Shown here: positions 15,943 through 24,953 of the stretch, in pieces
Layout of the letters: every line of letters starts with the position of its first letter
How positions within the stretch are numbered: position 1 is the first letter of the stretch
NCBI GenBank assembly: GCA_001184205.1
Contig: LBMP01000003.1
Coordinates: forward strand, 310,001 to 374,000
Origin: Desulfocarbo indianensis
Lineage (GTDB): Bacteria > Desulfobacterota > Desulfarculia > Desulfarculales > Desulfarculaceae
Direction: 5' to 3'
Length of the DNA: 64,000 bases
Position numbers and translations under genes: made by a program
Notes under the pieces: generated by a model
The model's database searches: none
Seen by the model: only the letters and a program-made list of their open reading frames with translations
Told to the model about the DNA's origin: nothing

Positions 15943-17142
15943 TCAGTCCTGGCCGAAACCAGCCTTTTCCATTCCTTGCGCCAGCCACTCCTCCTGGCCC
16001 TGGCCTATGAGGACCTGGGCGGCGGCCGCCTTGGCGCTGGGCGGGCCCTGTTCCATCACCCGCCTGGCCGCGCCGAGCCCCTTTTCTCCCAGGCCGATCA
16101 AAGCCTGGGCCGCGGCCGAGCGCACCCGCCAGGATTCGGCGGCCAGAAGCTCGGCCAGAACCTCCACGGAAGAAGCCTCCCCTTCCCGGCCCAACCGCTC
16201 CACCGCCGCCAGGCGGAGGCCTTCGTAGGGCTCGGCCTTGGCCAGGGCGATCAAATCCACGCCCTTGGCCCCGGCCCGGATGGCCGCGCGTTTGAGGCGG
16301 GGATCGTCATGGCGGGCCCAGGGCTCCACGGCCTGGCTGAAGAGCCCGGCGGCCAGATGGTAGCGCGGCACGCATCGCAGAGCCGCCAGGGCCAGATCCT
16401 CCGGCCCCTGCTCCAGGGCCTGGGCCAAAAGCTCCACCGTATCCAAGGCGAATTCGCGGCTGCCCCAGGTCAGGAGCCAGGTCTTGCTTGCCAGGTCCAG
16501 CTCCGGCCAGCGGCCTTTCAGCTCCCGGAAGGCCTGGCCGCCTTGTCTCTGGGCCAGTTGCCGGGCGTATTCGGCGTGAATACCGCGCAAGGCCTCCCGC
16601 CAGCATGGCCACGTCCCGCTATCCAGGGCGGGCGGCTCGTAAGCAGGGTCCGTGCCCAAAAGCGCCGCCCTGAGCCGCTCCTCCGGCGTCAGGTCCGCCA
16701 AATCGGCCAGGGCCAAGGCCGCCTGTCTGGCCTTGACCGGGTCATCGTCCTGCATGAGAAAAGGCAGGAAAATGCGGCGGCGCTCCTGGGGCTCCTCCTG
16801 GGCCAGGCGGCGGCCCGCCGCCATGATGGCTTCGGGCTCGCCGCTAAAGTGCAGTTCTTTGATCAGGGCCTCTTTGACCCTTTGGCCGGGCAAGAGGGAA
16901 AGAACCGTGAACGCCGCCTGCCGCAGGGAGGAGTTGTCCAGGGTGTTCACCTGATCAATGAGCACGTCCACCAGGTCGCGGCCCTGGTGCTTGCCGTAGC
17001 GCATGGCGGCCCGGGCGTTTTCGCCCACCGCCTTGAGCACGGCCAGGCGCACGGCTATGTCCGGCGACTCCAGGGCCCGCTCCAGGTCGGCCGCGCTCCT
17101 GATGCGCAACTCCGCGCCTTGCTCGGCCGCTTCCTGGCTCAC
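15943..17142 (-). CDS. HEAT-repeat protein
   Basis: 399 aa. The start is a GTG at 17142 whose last bases overlap the TGA of the preceding gene (GTGA), with GGAGGGGGC just upstream; the open frame continues much further upstream, but only as a shadow of that gene. Helical repeats of HEAT/PBS type run through the protein: LERALESPDIAVRLAVLKAV, VEVLAELLAAESWRVRSAAA, and similar units. Such repeats are protein-binding scaffolds. No catalytic motif or signal peptide is seen, so it is expected in the cytoplasm. The overlapping coupling with an unrecognised 368-aa protein suggests the two products interact. Function unknown. Confidence 0.8.
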   Translation of the reverse strand: MSQEAAEQGAELRIRSAADLERALESPDIAVRLAVLKAVGENARAAMRYGKHQGRDLVDVLIDQVNTLDNSSLRQAAFTVLSLLPGQRVKEALIKELHFSGEPEAIMAAGRRLAQEEPQERRRIFLPFLMQDDDPVKARQAALALADLADLTPEERLRAALLGTDPAYEPPALDSGTWPCWREALRGIHAEYARQLAQRQGGQAFRELKGRWPELDLASKTWLLTWGSREFALDTVELLAQALEQGPEDLALAALRCVPRYHLAAGLFSQAVEPWARHDDPRLKRAAIRAGAKGVDLIALAKAEPYEGLRLAAVERLGREGEASSVEVLAELLAAESWRVRSAAAQALIGLGEKGLGAARRVMEQGPPSAKAAAAQVLIGQGQEEWLAQGMEKAGFGQD

Positions 17143-18245
17143 ACCGCCCCCTCCAAGGCCTGGGGATCTTCGAAGATGACCCTCATGGGCCGCGCGGTTT
17201 GCTGGGCCCCGCAGGTGTCGCAGGAATCCACGCTTAGCTGGCCCACGGTGTTGGAAAGGTTGTTGTTGTAGGTGCCCAGTTGGATGGTGATCCCCAAGAG
17301 GCCCAGCACGTCCAGGTTCAAGGTGGCGCTGATGCTGAACAGCTTGAACAAGCTGGCCGAGGCGAACCAGCCGATCAGGAAGGTGAGATCCGGCGTGTGG
17401 GTCACCTGCACCGTCATCTTGGAGGGGCTGGAGGGAACGTTGTTGGACCCGCTGGCGGTGAAGCCGCTGGAGTTCCATTGCAGGTTCTCGTAGGCGTTGC
17501 CGTCCAAATCCACCTTGGTCAGCGAGGTGTGCACCGGGACGCTGATGCCGATGTTGGGCCCGCTGGCTATCTTGAGGCCTATCTTGTTGCACGCCTCGTC
17601 TATCTCCCCCAATGCGGGGATCAGGGGAATGATGTTGATGGGAATGTTCATCACCGGCTTGGCGGTCATGGTTCCGTCGTTGGCCGCGAAGCCGCCCACG
17701 TTGGTGCCGGTGAAGCCCCAGGAGCCGATCAGGCCGGGCAGGAAGTTGTTGATCTTGGCCAGGTTGGAATCCGCGCCCAGTATCTTAATGATGGCGAAGA
17801 GAATCACGCCCAGGAGGTCGATCTTGGGGGTGATGTTGAAACTGCCCAAATCGTGCCAGTGGCCTTTCCACGGGGAGTACCAGTGATCCGGCTTCCAGTA
17901 CTGCACGCTGGCCGACATGGGGAATTGCACGGTGATCCCCACGAAGAACCCGGCCCACATGGCGTCGTTGGAAACCGTCAGGTCCAGGTTCTTGCCGGTG
18001 CCGCTGCCTTCCAGGTCGAACTTGACGGCGTAGCTAGGCCCGCAAACCCCCATGAGAACCTCATAGGCGAACGAGAAGCTGCCTTTTAACGCTATCAAGG
18101 AGGCGCTCTTATGCAAGATGGTGGCGCTCTTGTCGCCGCTGGAAATGCCGGCCCGCACGGCGCCCACGCTGGGGAAGATGGCGAACCCCTTGCAAAGGTC
18201 CAGGGGATCGCTGGTGGCCAGTTCGGTCTTGTTTATATCCACCAT
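17139..18245 (-). CDS. unrecognised 368-aa protein, membrane- or surface-associating composition
   Basis: I do not recognise the family. The protein begins MVDINKTELATSDPLDLCKG and has no cleavable signal peptide. It is rich in Gly, Ser, Asn and hydrophobic residues in alternating patterns. Hydrophobic stretches include IDLLGVILFAIIKILG and LFKLFSISATLNLDVLGLLG. The C-terminus has a CDTC pair (SVDSCDTCGAQQ). The pattern suggests a beta-rich shell- or carrier-like protein rather than a classic transporter; this is only an impression. It sits between a Tat-exported protein (17 bases upstream) and a HEAT-repeat gene (overlapping), a layout reminiscent of modules that encode structural proteins with accessory factors. 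The ribosome site is AGGAGGAATAAGCC. Confidence 0.7.
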   Translation of the reverse strand: MVDINKTELATSDPLDLCKGFAIFPSVGAVRAGISSGDKSATILHKSASLIALKGSFSFAYEVLMGVCGPSYAVKFDLEGSGTGKNLDLTVSNDAMWAGFFVGITVQFPMSASVQYWKPDHWYSPWKGHWHDLGSFNITPKIDLLGVILFAIIKILGADSNLAKINNFLPGLIGSWGFTGTNVGGFAANDGTMTAKPVMNIPINIIPLIPALGEIDEACNKIGLKIASGPNIGISVPVHTSLTKVDLDGNAYENLQWNSSGFTASGSNNVPSSPSKMTVQVTHTPDLTFLIGWFASASLFKLFSISATLNLDVLGLLGITIQLGTYNNNLSNTVGQLSVDSCDTCGAQQTARPMRVIFEDPQALEGAV

Positions 18246-18262
18246 GGCTTATTCCTCCTCCC

Positions 18263-19621
18263 CTAGGCCGGCGAGGCCAGCATGAGGCTTTGCGTGGCCT
18301 GGTCGTCCCACTCGGCCACAAACGCCAAGCGCCCGGCCGAATCGGCCTGCTCGGTGTGCTGTCCCCATAAAAGATTGATTATGCGCTTGTCGCCCAGCGT
18401 ATCCAGCATGGTGAGCATCACCCGCGCCTGGCTGCCGTTGTGCACGATGAGCTGGAACACGTTCTGGTCGTCGCTGTAGCCGGTCAAGGTGAAATAATAA
18501 AGCCCGTCCGGACTGCAATTGGGCGGAGAGACGCTGAGCACCGGCCAGCCCGCCGGGGCCAGGTCGCCGCTGGAAATGATGGTCCGGTTCTGGATGACCA
18601 GAGTTTGGCGCTCGTCGGTGACGTGCACCACGTAAGCCGGTTCCGAGCTGGCCGAGATGCGGGGGCCGTAGATGATCTCGCCGCTGGGCGGCGGGCCGCC
18701 CGGCTCGGGGAACTGGGGCCAGGCCAGGCTTACATAACCGCTGGCCTTGGAGGTATAAACGTTACCTTTTACCAACACCGATTCCTGCCGCAAGGGCGCG
18801 GCCACCTCGCCCGCCTGGCTGGAAACCGCCAAGGCCCCGCCGGAAGGCTTATAGGCTTGCAGCACGTAATCTCCCCTGTGATTCACGTGCAGCAGGCCCA
18901 GGCCGCCCACCTCGCCTTCCTGGCCGTGGATCAGGTTGGGCGAGTTCACCAATACACTGCCGTTCTGGTTGGACGCGCCCGGCAGATGCACCAGACCCAT
19001 CCTGCCCGCGCCTTGGCCGGGCGTGGTGTAATAGGCCACCAGAGAGAGATCGTCGTTGCCGTGCAAGCACAGGTCCTTGAAGTGGCCGCCGAAGCTGTAC
19101 CCGGTGCCTGATATTGCCTGATTGAAGGTGGCGGCCGCCTGCAGACCGCTCCCCCCTCTTTCCAGGTAGGCCCCATGCAGTCCCTGGTTACTGTTGCCGT
19201 CTGAGGGAAAGGTATAGGCCAAGACCGCCACCGCGCCACTGGGGTTGGTGTCCATGCCGTAGACGTGGCCCACGGTGCTGCCATCGGCCAAGGTGTCCCC
19301 GGCGCGCACCACGGTGCGTTTGTCGGCGGGGTCGTTGAGGTCTATTTCGTAGAGACCCATCACCTCGCTGGAATCCTTGGCGTAAAAGATGACCTTGCCC
19401 GTGTCGTTGATCATCACCGGGCCGGGCAGGAAGGAAAGGGTCTGCCCGCCGGGCAGGGCGTCGCCGGAGGATATGAGCTTTTGATAGGCATAGGCGCTGG
19501 GCAAAGGCGGCTCCGCCGCTCCGGCCGGCCGGGGAGGCGAAATGGTCCCGCCGGCGGCGGTAAGGATGCCGGCTCCCAAGGCGCCCCCCAGGGCCTTGAA
19601 AAAGTCTCGTCTGTTAGGCAT
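18263..19621 (-). CDS. Tat-exported propeller-like protein (DUF7453-type repeats)
   Basis: 452 aa. The N-terminus NRRDFFKALGGALGAG carries a twin-arginine motif followed by a hydrophobic stretch and an AGAAE cleavage region, so the folded protein is exported to the periplasm or beyond. The body has repeated segments of the form (I/V)xxGDxLPGGxT, INDTGKVIFYA and GLYEIDL that recur in secreted beta-propeller-like proteins of unknown role; a second GD-LA set (SSGDLAPAGWP) appears near residue 355. Only one family resemblance can be argued and no catalytic site is evident. It heads the operon with the 368-aa unknown and the HEAT protein. GGAGGGGCC precedes the ATG. Confidence 0.75.
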   Translation of the reverse strand: MPNRRDFFKALGGALGAGILTAAGGTISPPRPAGAAEPPLPSAYAYQKLISSGDALPGGQTLSFLPGPVMINDTGKVIFYAKDSSEVMGLYEIDLNDPADKRTVVRAGDTLADGSTVGHVYGMDTNPSGAVAVLAYTFPSDGNSNQGLHGAYLERGGSGLQAAATFNQAISGTGYSFGGHFKDLCLHGNDDLSLVAYYTTPGQGAGRMGLVHLPGASNQNGSVLVNSPNLIHGQEGEVGGLGLLHVNHRGDYVLQAYKPSGGALAVSSQAGEVAAPLRQESVLVKGNVYTSKASGYVSLAWPQFPEPGGPPPSGEIIYGPRISASSEPAYVVHVTDERQTLVIQNRTIISSGDLAPAGWPVLSVSPPNCSPDGLYYFTLTGYSDDQNVFQLIVHNGSQARVMLTMLDTLGDKRIINLLWGQHTEQADSAGRLAFVAEWDDQATQSLMLASPA

Positions 19622-20023
19622 GGGCCCCTCCGAGAAAAAAGTTACCCTCGATTATGAAAAGTGAACCAGCAGGCGAACCTCGGGCTGATGGAAACCCGAA
19701 GCGGCTTCGGGCAACCCGTAACCTTAGGTTATAATGCCTTGCACCGACATTAATGCATAATACACTTTTTTGTTATTTTAGGGTAAATTGTGTCAATCAA
19801 AATGGCTAGCTAACTCATTCAACCAGGAAAAGCATTAGTGAGGCCGCCCGTTCCGCGCAGGCAGAAAAGCCTATCGATAAGCCAGCGTTGAATGGTGGAA
19901 TTCACCTCGCTTGCCTGTAAAGCCGGCGCCTTTTCCCGGCGGTGCGCAATGGGACGCACATGGCCCGGCTTCATTAGAGGGGCTATGCCCCGGCAGCGTT
20001 GCGGGATGATGCGGGTCCAGGCG
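19622..20023 (-). other. gene-free leader region of the Tat operon, with palindromes
   Basis: 402 bases. The part near 19680-19800 is A+T-rich and includes TTGACA (minus strand, near 19796) as a possible -35 and TATTAT near 19765, though their spacing is too long for a standard promoter. Between these and the gene lie the palindrome CCCGAAGC-G-GCTTCGGG (19695-19711) and AACCT-A-AGGTT (19721-19731). Together they could fold the 5' leader. The rest, up to the GIY-YIG gene, shows no gene. Confidence 0.4.
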
Positions 20024-20380
20024 CTATAGCCAGGCCGGCCTGTGGTTTCCCGGCGGGCGGTAATAGGCGATCATGGCGCCCTGCATGATCTCCAGCTTGG
20101 CCGGCGGCGCGGATTGATAACCCACGCAAAGCCCATGGCCCTTGGCGGCCAGGGAGCGCCAATGATTCCACTGGTCGGAAGCGAGCATGGTCTGGCGCAC
20201 GTTGGCGGATTCGCCTATGAAAAGCGGGCGTATGGCGCGCCAGCCCTCATTGCTGTCGTCGGGCGCGCATTCGCACACGCAATACACTCCCGGCGCCTGG
20301 GGCAATTCGCTCAGCTCGTTTTCATGCCAGGGGCCCGACCAACGGGGCTCCAGATCGGCCAGGGCGTTCATGATAACCAT
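20024..20380 (-). CDS. small GIY-YIG-like protein
   Basis: 118 aa from the ATG at 20380, which has GGGAGGA six bases upstream. The order of motifs fits the GIY-YIG fold: GVYCV (GIY position), PLFIGES followed by NVRQTM (YIG position and conserved Arg), then LEIMQGAMIAYYRPPGNH (catalytic Glu helix and the P-x-x-N end). The YIG tyrosine is replaced by Phe (FIG), which could weaken or alter nuclease activity. Small stand-alone members are common and mostly uncharacterised; roles in DNA repair or mobile elements are proposed for relatives. A promoter-like TTGACA-N16-GATAAG lies about 65-95 bases upstream on the minus strand. Confidence 0.6.
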   Translation of the reverse strand: MVIMNALADLEPRWSGPWHENELSELPQAPGVYCVCECAPDDSNEGWRAIRPLFIGESANVRQTMLASDQWNHWRSLAAKGHGLCVGYQSAPPAKLEIMQGAMIAYYRPPGNHRPAWL

Positions 20381-20446
20381 GATTGATCCTCCCTGGAGTT
20401 GAAACCTGCGTGTCGCAAGCGGGGCGGGCGCTTCAGTCAAGGCGAA

Positions 20447-20474
20447 CTTATCATTTTTTTGCGGACCATGTCAA
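20447..20474 (-). promoter_or_regulatory. probable promoter of the GIY-YIG-like gene
   Basis: On the minus strand TTGACA (20474-20469) is followed after 16 bases by GATAAG (20452-20447). The -35 is perfect and the -10 moderate. Upstream, GTAGGG (20478-20483) and CCCTAC (20496-20501) form an inverted repeat that could be a regulator site. Confidence 0.4.
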
Positions 20475-20653
20475 TATGTAGGGGTATAAAACCATCCCTA
20501 CCACAATATTTAGCGCTATCTCCGCTATATTGCTTAAGAATGCGGGTAATTCCTACATGTGGGCTTCCACCTATTGGACAAACGCCGATCATGGTGTATC
20601 ATCGGGTTTTCAAATTTTAGGCGCGGAAACGGCCTTTTAAGTCGGCCAACGCC

Positions 20654-20682
20654 TTGACAGATCACGCCGGCTTCCGTATTAT
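20654..20682 (+). promoter_or_regulatory. strong sigma70 promoter of rplU-rpmA-obgE
   Basis: TTGACA (20654-20659), 17 bases, TATTAT (20677-20682): perfect -35, optimal spacing and a 5/6 -10. This is the strongest housekeeping promoter I can read in the window and sits 32 bases before rplU, leaving a very short leader. Confidence 0.88.
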
Positions 20683-20713
20683 TTGCATCCGTTTCCGGGA
20701 GGTTGCATAAGTC

Positions 20714-21022
20714 ATGTACGCAATTATCGCCAATGGCGGCAAACAATACAAAGTGGAGCCGGGCCAAACCTTGCGCCTGGAAAAACTGCCCGGCGAGGTT
20801 GGCCAGGCGGTTGAGCTGGCGCCGGTTCTCATGCTGGGCGGCGAAGGCGAGGCCCAGATCGGCCAGCCGCATCTGAGCGGCCAGGTTTCGGCCGTAATCG
20901 TGGAGCAGGGCAAGTCCAAGAAGGTCCTCATGCTCAAGAAGAAGCGCCGCAAGGGCTACAGCGTGAAACGCGGCCACCGCCAGCCCTATACCGCGGTTCG
21001 CATCGAGGCCATCCAGGCCTAA
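20714..21022 (+). CDS. rplU: 50S ribosomal protein L21
   Basis: 102 aa, full family length. It starts [18 protein letters not shown] and ends with the L21 signature [21 protein letters not shown]21 binds 23S rRNA in the large subunit. First gene of the conserved rplU-rpmA-obgE cluster, preceded by GGGAGG and a near-consensus promoter. Confidence 0.98.
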   Translation: MYAIIANGGKQYKVEPGQTLRLEKLPGEVGQAVELAPVLMLGGEGEAQIGQPHLSGQVSAVIVEQGKSKKVLMLKKKRRKGYSVKRGHRQPYTAVRIEAIQA

Positions 21023-21038
21023 ACGGGAGGGATTAAAC

Positions 21039-21293
21039 ATGGCGCACAAAAAAGCCGGCGGTTCTTCCCGCAATGGGCGCGACTCGGCGGGAAAACGGCT
21101 TGGAATCAAAAGCGGCGAGGGCTCCGTGGTAAGGGCGGGCACCATCATCATCCGTCAGGTGGGCAACAAGATTCATCCGGGCGAGAACGTGGGCCAGGGC
21201 CGGGATTTCACCCTGTTCGCCAAGGTGGACGGCCAGGTCAAGTTCGAACGCCTGGGCCGTGACCGCAAAAAGGTCAGCGTCTACCCCGCTTAA
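21039..21293 (+). CDS. rpmA: 50S ribosomal protein L27
   Basis: 84 aa. The start [20 protein letters not shown] is the canonical L27 N-terminus that reaches the peptidyl-transferase centre; no cleaved N-terminal extension of the Firmicutes type is present. It follows rplU by 16 bases with GGGAGG as ribosome site. Confidence 0.98.
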   Translation: MAHKKAGGSSRNGRDSAGKRLGIKSGEGSVVRAGTIIIRQVGNKIHPGENVGQGRDFTLFAKVDGQVKFERLGRDRKKVSVYPA

Positions 21294-21386
21294 CCCAGCC
21301 GAGATACAGCTTTGGAGACGGCCATAGCCGGCGCCGCGGGCGCGGGGGCCGTCTCTCAACTTTTATAGGCAAGGAAAGCTCCTGGC

Positions 21387-22439
21387 ATGCGCTTTGTGGA
21401 CCAAGCCACCATCGAAGTCGCCGCCGGCGACGGCGGCCACGGCTGCGTGAGCTTCCTGCGCCTGCCCTACCAGCCCAAGGGGGGGCCCAACGGCGGCGCC
21501 GGGGGCCGGGGCGGCAACGTGGTCATCAAGGCCAACCGCAACATCGCCACCCTGGCCGATCATTCCTATCTGCGCCATTTCCGGGCGGGCCGGGGCCAGC
21601 ACGGCATGGGCAGCGACAAGAACGGCCGCGCCGGCGAGGACAAGCTGGTGGAGGTGCCCATGGGCACCATGGTGCTGGACCAGGAAACCGGCGAGCTCTT
21701 GGCGGATCTGGCCGAGGACGGCCAGGAATTCCTGGCGGCCCAGGGCGGGCGCGGCGGCAAGGGCAACAAGCATTTCGCCACCAGCACCAACCGGGCTCCG
21801 CGCATGGCCCAGGAGGGCGAGGCGGGCCAGCGTCGGGTGCTGACCCTGGAGCTGAAGCTTCTGGCCGAGGTGGGGCTCATCGGCCTGCCCAACGCCGGCA
21901 AGTCCAGCCTCATCACCGCGGCCAGCGCCGCCCGGCCCAAGATCGCCGACTACCCCTTCACCACCCTGGTGCCCCAATTGGGCGTGGCCCAGGCGCCGGA
22001 GGGCGAGCCCTTCACCCTGGCCGACATCCCCGGCCTGGTGGAAGGCGCCCACAAGGGCGCCGGTTTGGGCCTGAAGTTCCTCAGGCACGTGGAGCGCACC
22101 CGGCTGTTCCTGTTCGTGGTGGACCTTTCCGGCCCGGACCCGGAGAGCGATCTGGCCGTGGTCAAGGCTGAGTTGGTCGCCTATGACCCCGGCCTGGCCG
22201 GCCGCGCCGGCCTGGTGGCGGCCAACAAGATCGACCTTCCCGAGGCGGCGGATAAGCTCACGGCCTTCAAGCAAACCGTCGAGGCGCAGGGCATGGCGGT
22301 CTTCCCCATCAGCGCCCTGCAAGGCGCGGGCGTGCCGGAGCTGGTGGAAGAGCTTTCGCGCCGTCTGCAAGCGGCCGGCGGCGGGGAAGAAACCGGCGCG
22401 CCGTCCTCCGGCCCGCCGGAAGAAAGCAATTCGTTTTGA
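21387..22439 (+). CDS. obgE: GTPase ObgE/CgtA
   Basis: 350 aa. The glycine-rich Obg fold occupies residues 1-158 (GGRGGNVVIKA and similar loops). The G domain follows, with GLPNAGKSSLI (P-loop), DIPGLVEGAHKGAGLG (switch region) and NKID. ObgE is an essential GTPase that monitors 50S assembly and links it to stress signalling and replication. The C-terminus is short and lacks the OCT domain found in Firmicutes. It lies after rpmA in the usual order; a short gap of 93 bases separates them without an evident terminator. Confidence 0.97.
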   Translation: MRFVDQATIEVAAGDGGHGCVSFLRLPYQPKGGPNGGAGGRGGNVVIKANRNIATLADHSYLRHFRAGRGQHGMGSDKNGRAGEDKLVEVPMGTMVLDQETGELLADLAEDGQEFLAAQGGRGGKGNKHFATSTNRAPRMAQEGEAGQRRVLTLELKLLAEVGLIGLPNAGKSSLITAASAARPKIADYPFTTLVPQLGVAQAPEGEPFTLADIPGLVEGAHKGAGLGLKFLRHVERTRLFLFVVDLSGPDPESDLAVVKAELVAYDPGLAGRAGLVAANKIDLPEAADKLTAFKQTVEAQGMAVFPISALQGAGVPELVEELSRRLQAAGGGEETGAPSSGPPEESNSF

Positions 22440-22521
22440 GCCCTTTACGACCTTCTGCTATGCTTAGGCGGAGTCGGATTTCATTATGCTGCCGGCCTTG
22501 CTAACCAACGGAGAAGCCTGC

Positions 22522-23691
22522 TTGAATCGAGCCGAGCTAATTGCCCGCAGCCGGCGGGTGGTGGTCAAGGTGGGCTCCGGCGTGCTCACCGCCCAGGGCC
22601 ATGGCCTGGACTGGGACCGGGTCCGCCTCTTGGCCGGCCAGTTGGCCCGCTTGGCCGAGGGCGAGCGCCAGGTGCTCCTGGTTTCCTCCGGAGCGGTGGC
22701 CTCCGGCCGGGCCAAGGCCGGCCTGCCCTATGACCGCGAGCTTACCCTCAACGAAAAGCAGGCCGTGGCCGCCCTGGGCCAAGCCGGCCTGATGCAGGCC
22801 TATGAGGAATCCTTCGCCGAGCACGGCAAAAAAGTGGCCCAGGTGCTGCTCACCGCGGCCGACCTGAGAAGCCGCACCAGATTCGTCAACGCGCGCAGCA
22901 CCTTATACACCCTGCTCGATTGGGGGGTGATCCCGGTGGTCAATGAAAACGACACGGTGAGCGTGGCGGAGATAAAGCTGGGCGACAACGACAACCTGGC
23001 GGCCATGCTCACCAATCTCCTGGGCGCCGAGCTGATGATAAACCTCACCAACGTGGACGGCATCCTGGACGCGGACCCCCGGCTCAATCCCCAGGCCCAG
23101 CGGATTCCCGTGGTGGAAAAGGTGGATGCCCAGCTCTTGCAGGCGGCCAGCGCCCAGCCCGGCGCCGTGGGCCTGGGCGGCATCCTCTCCAAGGTGCGCG
23201 CGGCGGACAAGGTGGCCCGCTGCGGGGCCCACACCATCGTGGCCAACGGCCTCAAGGACGATATCCTGGACCGTTTGCAGGCCGGCGACGACCTGGGCAC
23301 CCTTTTTCTGCCCCGCCCCACCCCGCTCAACTCTCGCAAGCACTGGATCGCCTTTGCCGCGGCCGGCGGGGGCGAGGTGGTGGTGGACGAAGGCGCGGTG
23401 CGCCCCCTGGTGGAACGGGGCAAGAGCCTTCTGGCCGCCGGCGTGCGCGAGGTGCGCGGCGAGTTTCCCGAAGGCAGCGCGGTGAAGGTCCTGGGCCCCG
23501 GCGATTGCATCCTGGGGGTGGGCCTGAGTAATTACGCCAGCCGCGATCTGCGCCAGGTCATGGGCCTGCGTTCCGCCGAGATCGCCGGCCGCCTGGGGCG
23601 GGAGCAGGCCGACGAGGTGATTCACCGGGATAACCTGGTGGTCTTTGACCTGGACGAAGAGGAGAGTGTGGCATGTCTGTTGAACAGCTAG
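22522..23691 (+). CDS. proB: glutamate 5-kinase with PUA domain
   Basis: 389 aa from a TTG at 22522, chosen because GGAG lies 8 bases upstream and the resulting N-terminus (12 residues before VVVKVGSG) is typical; an in-frame ATG at 22486 is the alternative. The enzyme phosphorylates glutamate, the first step of proline synthesis, and is the feedback-inhibited step. The amino-acid-kinase domain has [24 protein letters not shown] and [17 protein letters not shown]; the C-terminal PUA domain starts near residue 290. The last 19 bases overlap proA, so the two pathway enzymes are translationally coupled. Confidence 0.95.
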   Translation: MNRAELIARSRRVVVKVGSGVLTAQGHGLDWDRVRLLAGQLARLAEGERQVLLVSSGAVASGRAKAGLPYDRELTLNEKQAVAALGQAGLMQAYEESFAEHGKKVAQVLLTAADLRSRTRFVNARSTLYTLLDWGVIPVVNENDTVSVAEIKLGDNDNLAAMLTNLLGAELMINLTNVDGILDADPRLNPQAQRIPVVEKVDAQLLQAASAQPGAVGLGGILSKVRAADKVARCGAHTIVANGLKDDILDRLQAGDDLGTLFLPRPTPLNSRKHWIAFAAAGGGEVVVDEGAVRPLVERGKSLLAAGVREVRGEFPEGSAVKVLGPGDCILGVGLSNYASRDLRQVMGLRSAEIAGRLGREQADEVIHRDNLVVFDLDEEESVACLLNS

Positions 23692-24929
23692 TGGAAGAGC
23701 TGTGCAAGAACGCCAAGTGGGCCGCCAGGGCCTTGTCCGTCATGCCCCGGGGCCAAAAAGACAAGGCGCTCTTGAATATCGCCCAGGCCCTGGAGAGCCG
23801 GGCCGGCGAGCTTAAGGATGCCAACCAAAAGGACCTGGCCGCCGCCCGCGGGGCCGGCCTCAGCGAGGCCATGATCGACAGGCTCACCCTGTCCGACAAG
23901 GTCATCGCCGGCATGGCCCAGGGTTTGCGCGAAGTGGCCGCCCTGCCCGACCCGGTGGGCGAGGTAACCGGCATGTGGCGGCGGCCCAACGGCCTCTTGG
24001 TGGGCCGGCAGCGCATACCCCTGGGCGTCATCGGCTTCATCTACGAATCGCGGCCCAACGTCACGGTGGACGCGGCCGCCCTGTGCCTGAAAAGCGGCAA
24101 CGCGGTGATCCTCAAGGGCGGCAAGGAGGCCATCAACTCCAACCTGGCCCTGGCCGCGCTTATCAGAGACTCTCTGGAAGCCGCCCGGATTCCCACCGCC
24201 GCGGTTTCGCTGATACCCACCACCGACCGGGCGGCCACCGGCGCGCTGCTCAAGATGGACGAGCTGGTGGACGTGGTCATCCCCCGGGGCGGCGAAAGCC
24301 TGATCCGCTACGTGGCCGAGAACTCCTCCATCCCGGTGCTGAAGCATTACAAGGGCGTGTGCCACGTGTACGTGGACAAGGACGCGGACCAGGACATGGC
24401 GGAGAATATCTGCATAAACGCCAAATGCCAGCGCCCCGGCGTGTGCAACGCCATGGAAACCCTTTTGGTGCACCAGGACATCGCCGGGGAGTTCGTGCCC
24501 AGGGTGGGCAAGGCGCTCATGGCCCAGGGGGTGAAGATCCGCGGCTGCCACCAGACCTGCGATCTTTTGATCGAGGCCAACCCCGCCACCGACGACGACT
24601 GGCCCATGGAATACCTGGACCTCATCCTGGCGGTGAGGGTGGTGGACGGCATGGACCAGGCCCTGGATCATATCGCCGCCCACGGCAGCCAGCACACCGA
24701 AGCCATCGTGACCCGGGATTACCAGCGCGCCCGCCGCTTCCTGAACGCGGTGGATTCCTCGGTGGTTCTGGTTAACGCCTCCACCCGCTTCAACGACGGC
24801 GGCCAGTTGGGCCTGGGCGCGGAGATCGGCATCAACACCTCCAAGCTGCACGCCTTCGGCCCCATGGGGCTCACCGAGCTGACCAGCCAGAAGTTCATAG
24901 TTTTCGGCGACGGCCAAGTGCGTGAATAA
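23673..24929 (+). CDS. proA: gamma-glutamyl phosphate reductase
   Basis: 418 aa, full length. It reduces glutamyl-5-phosphate with NADPH to glutamate semialdehyde, the second proline step. The aldehyde-dehydrogenase fold shows [20 protein letters not shown], then the active-site region with Cys in [15 protein letters not shown], and the C-terminal [15 protein letters not shown]. The ATG lies inside the end of proB with GGAGAG just upstream. Confidence 0.97.
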   Translation: MSVEQLVEELCKNAKWAARALSVMPRGQKDKALLNIAQALESRAGELKDANQKDLAAARGAGLSEAMIDRLTLSDKVIAGMAQGLREVAALPDPVGEVTGMWRRPNGLLVGRQRIPLGVIGFIYESRPNVTVDAAALCLKSGNAVILKGGKEAINSNLALAALIRDSLEAARIPTAAVSLIPTTDRAATGALLKMDELVDVVIPRGGESLIRYVAENSSIPVLKHYKGVCHVYVDKDADQDMAENICINAKCQRPGVCNAMETLLVHQDIAGEFVPRVGKALMAQGVKIRGCHQTCDLLIEANPATDDDWPMEYLDLILAVRVVDGMDQALDHIAAHGSQHTEAIVTRDYQRARRFLNAVDSSVVLVNASTRFNDGGQLGLGAEIGINTSKLHAFGPMGLTELTSQKFIVFGDGQVRE

Positions 24930-24953
24930 TCCAATGAAAGGTCGACAAGCCCG

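Noticed and set aside
17143-17592. Extended open frame of the HEAT-repeat gene
   Set aside because: It overlaps the 368-aa gene in another frame; the GTGA overlap and ribosome site place the start at 17142.
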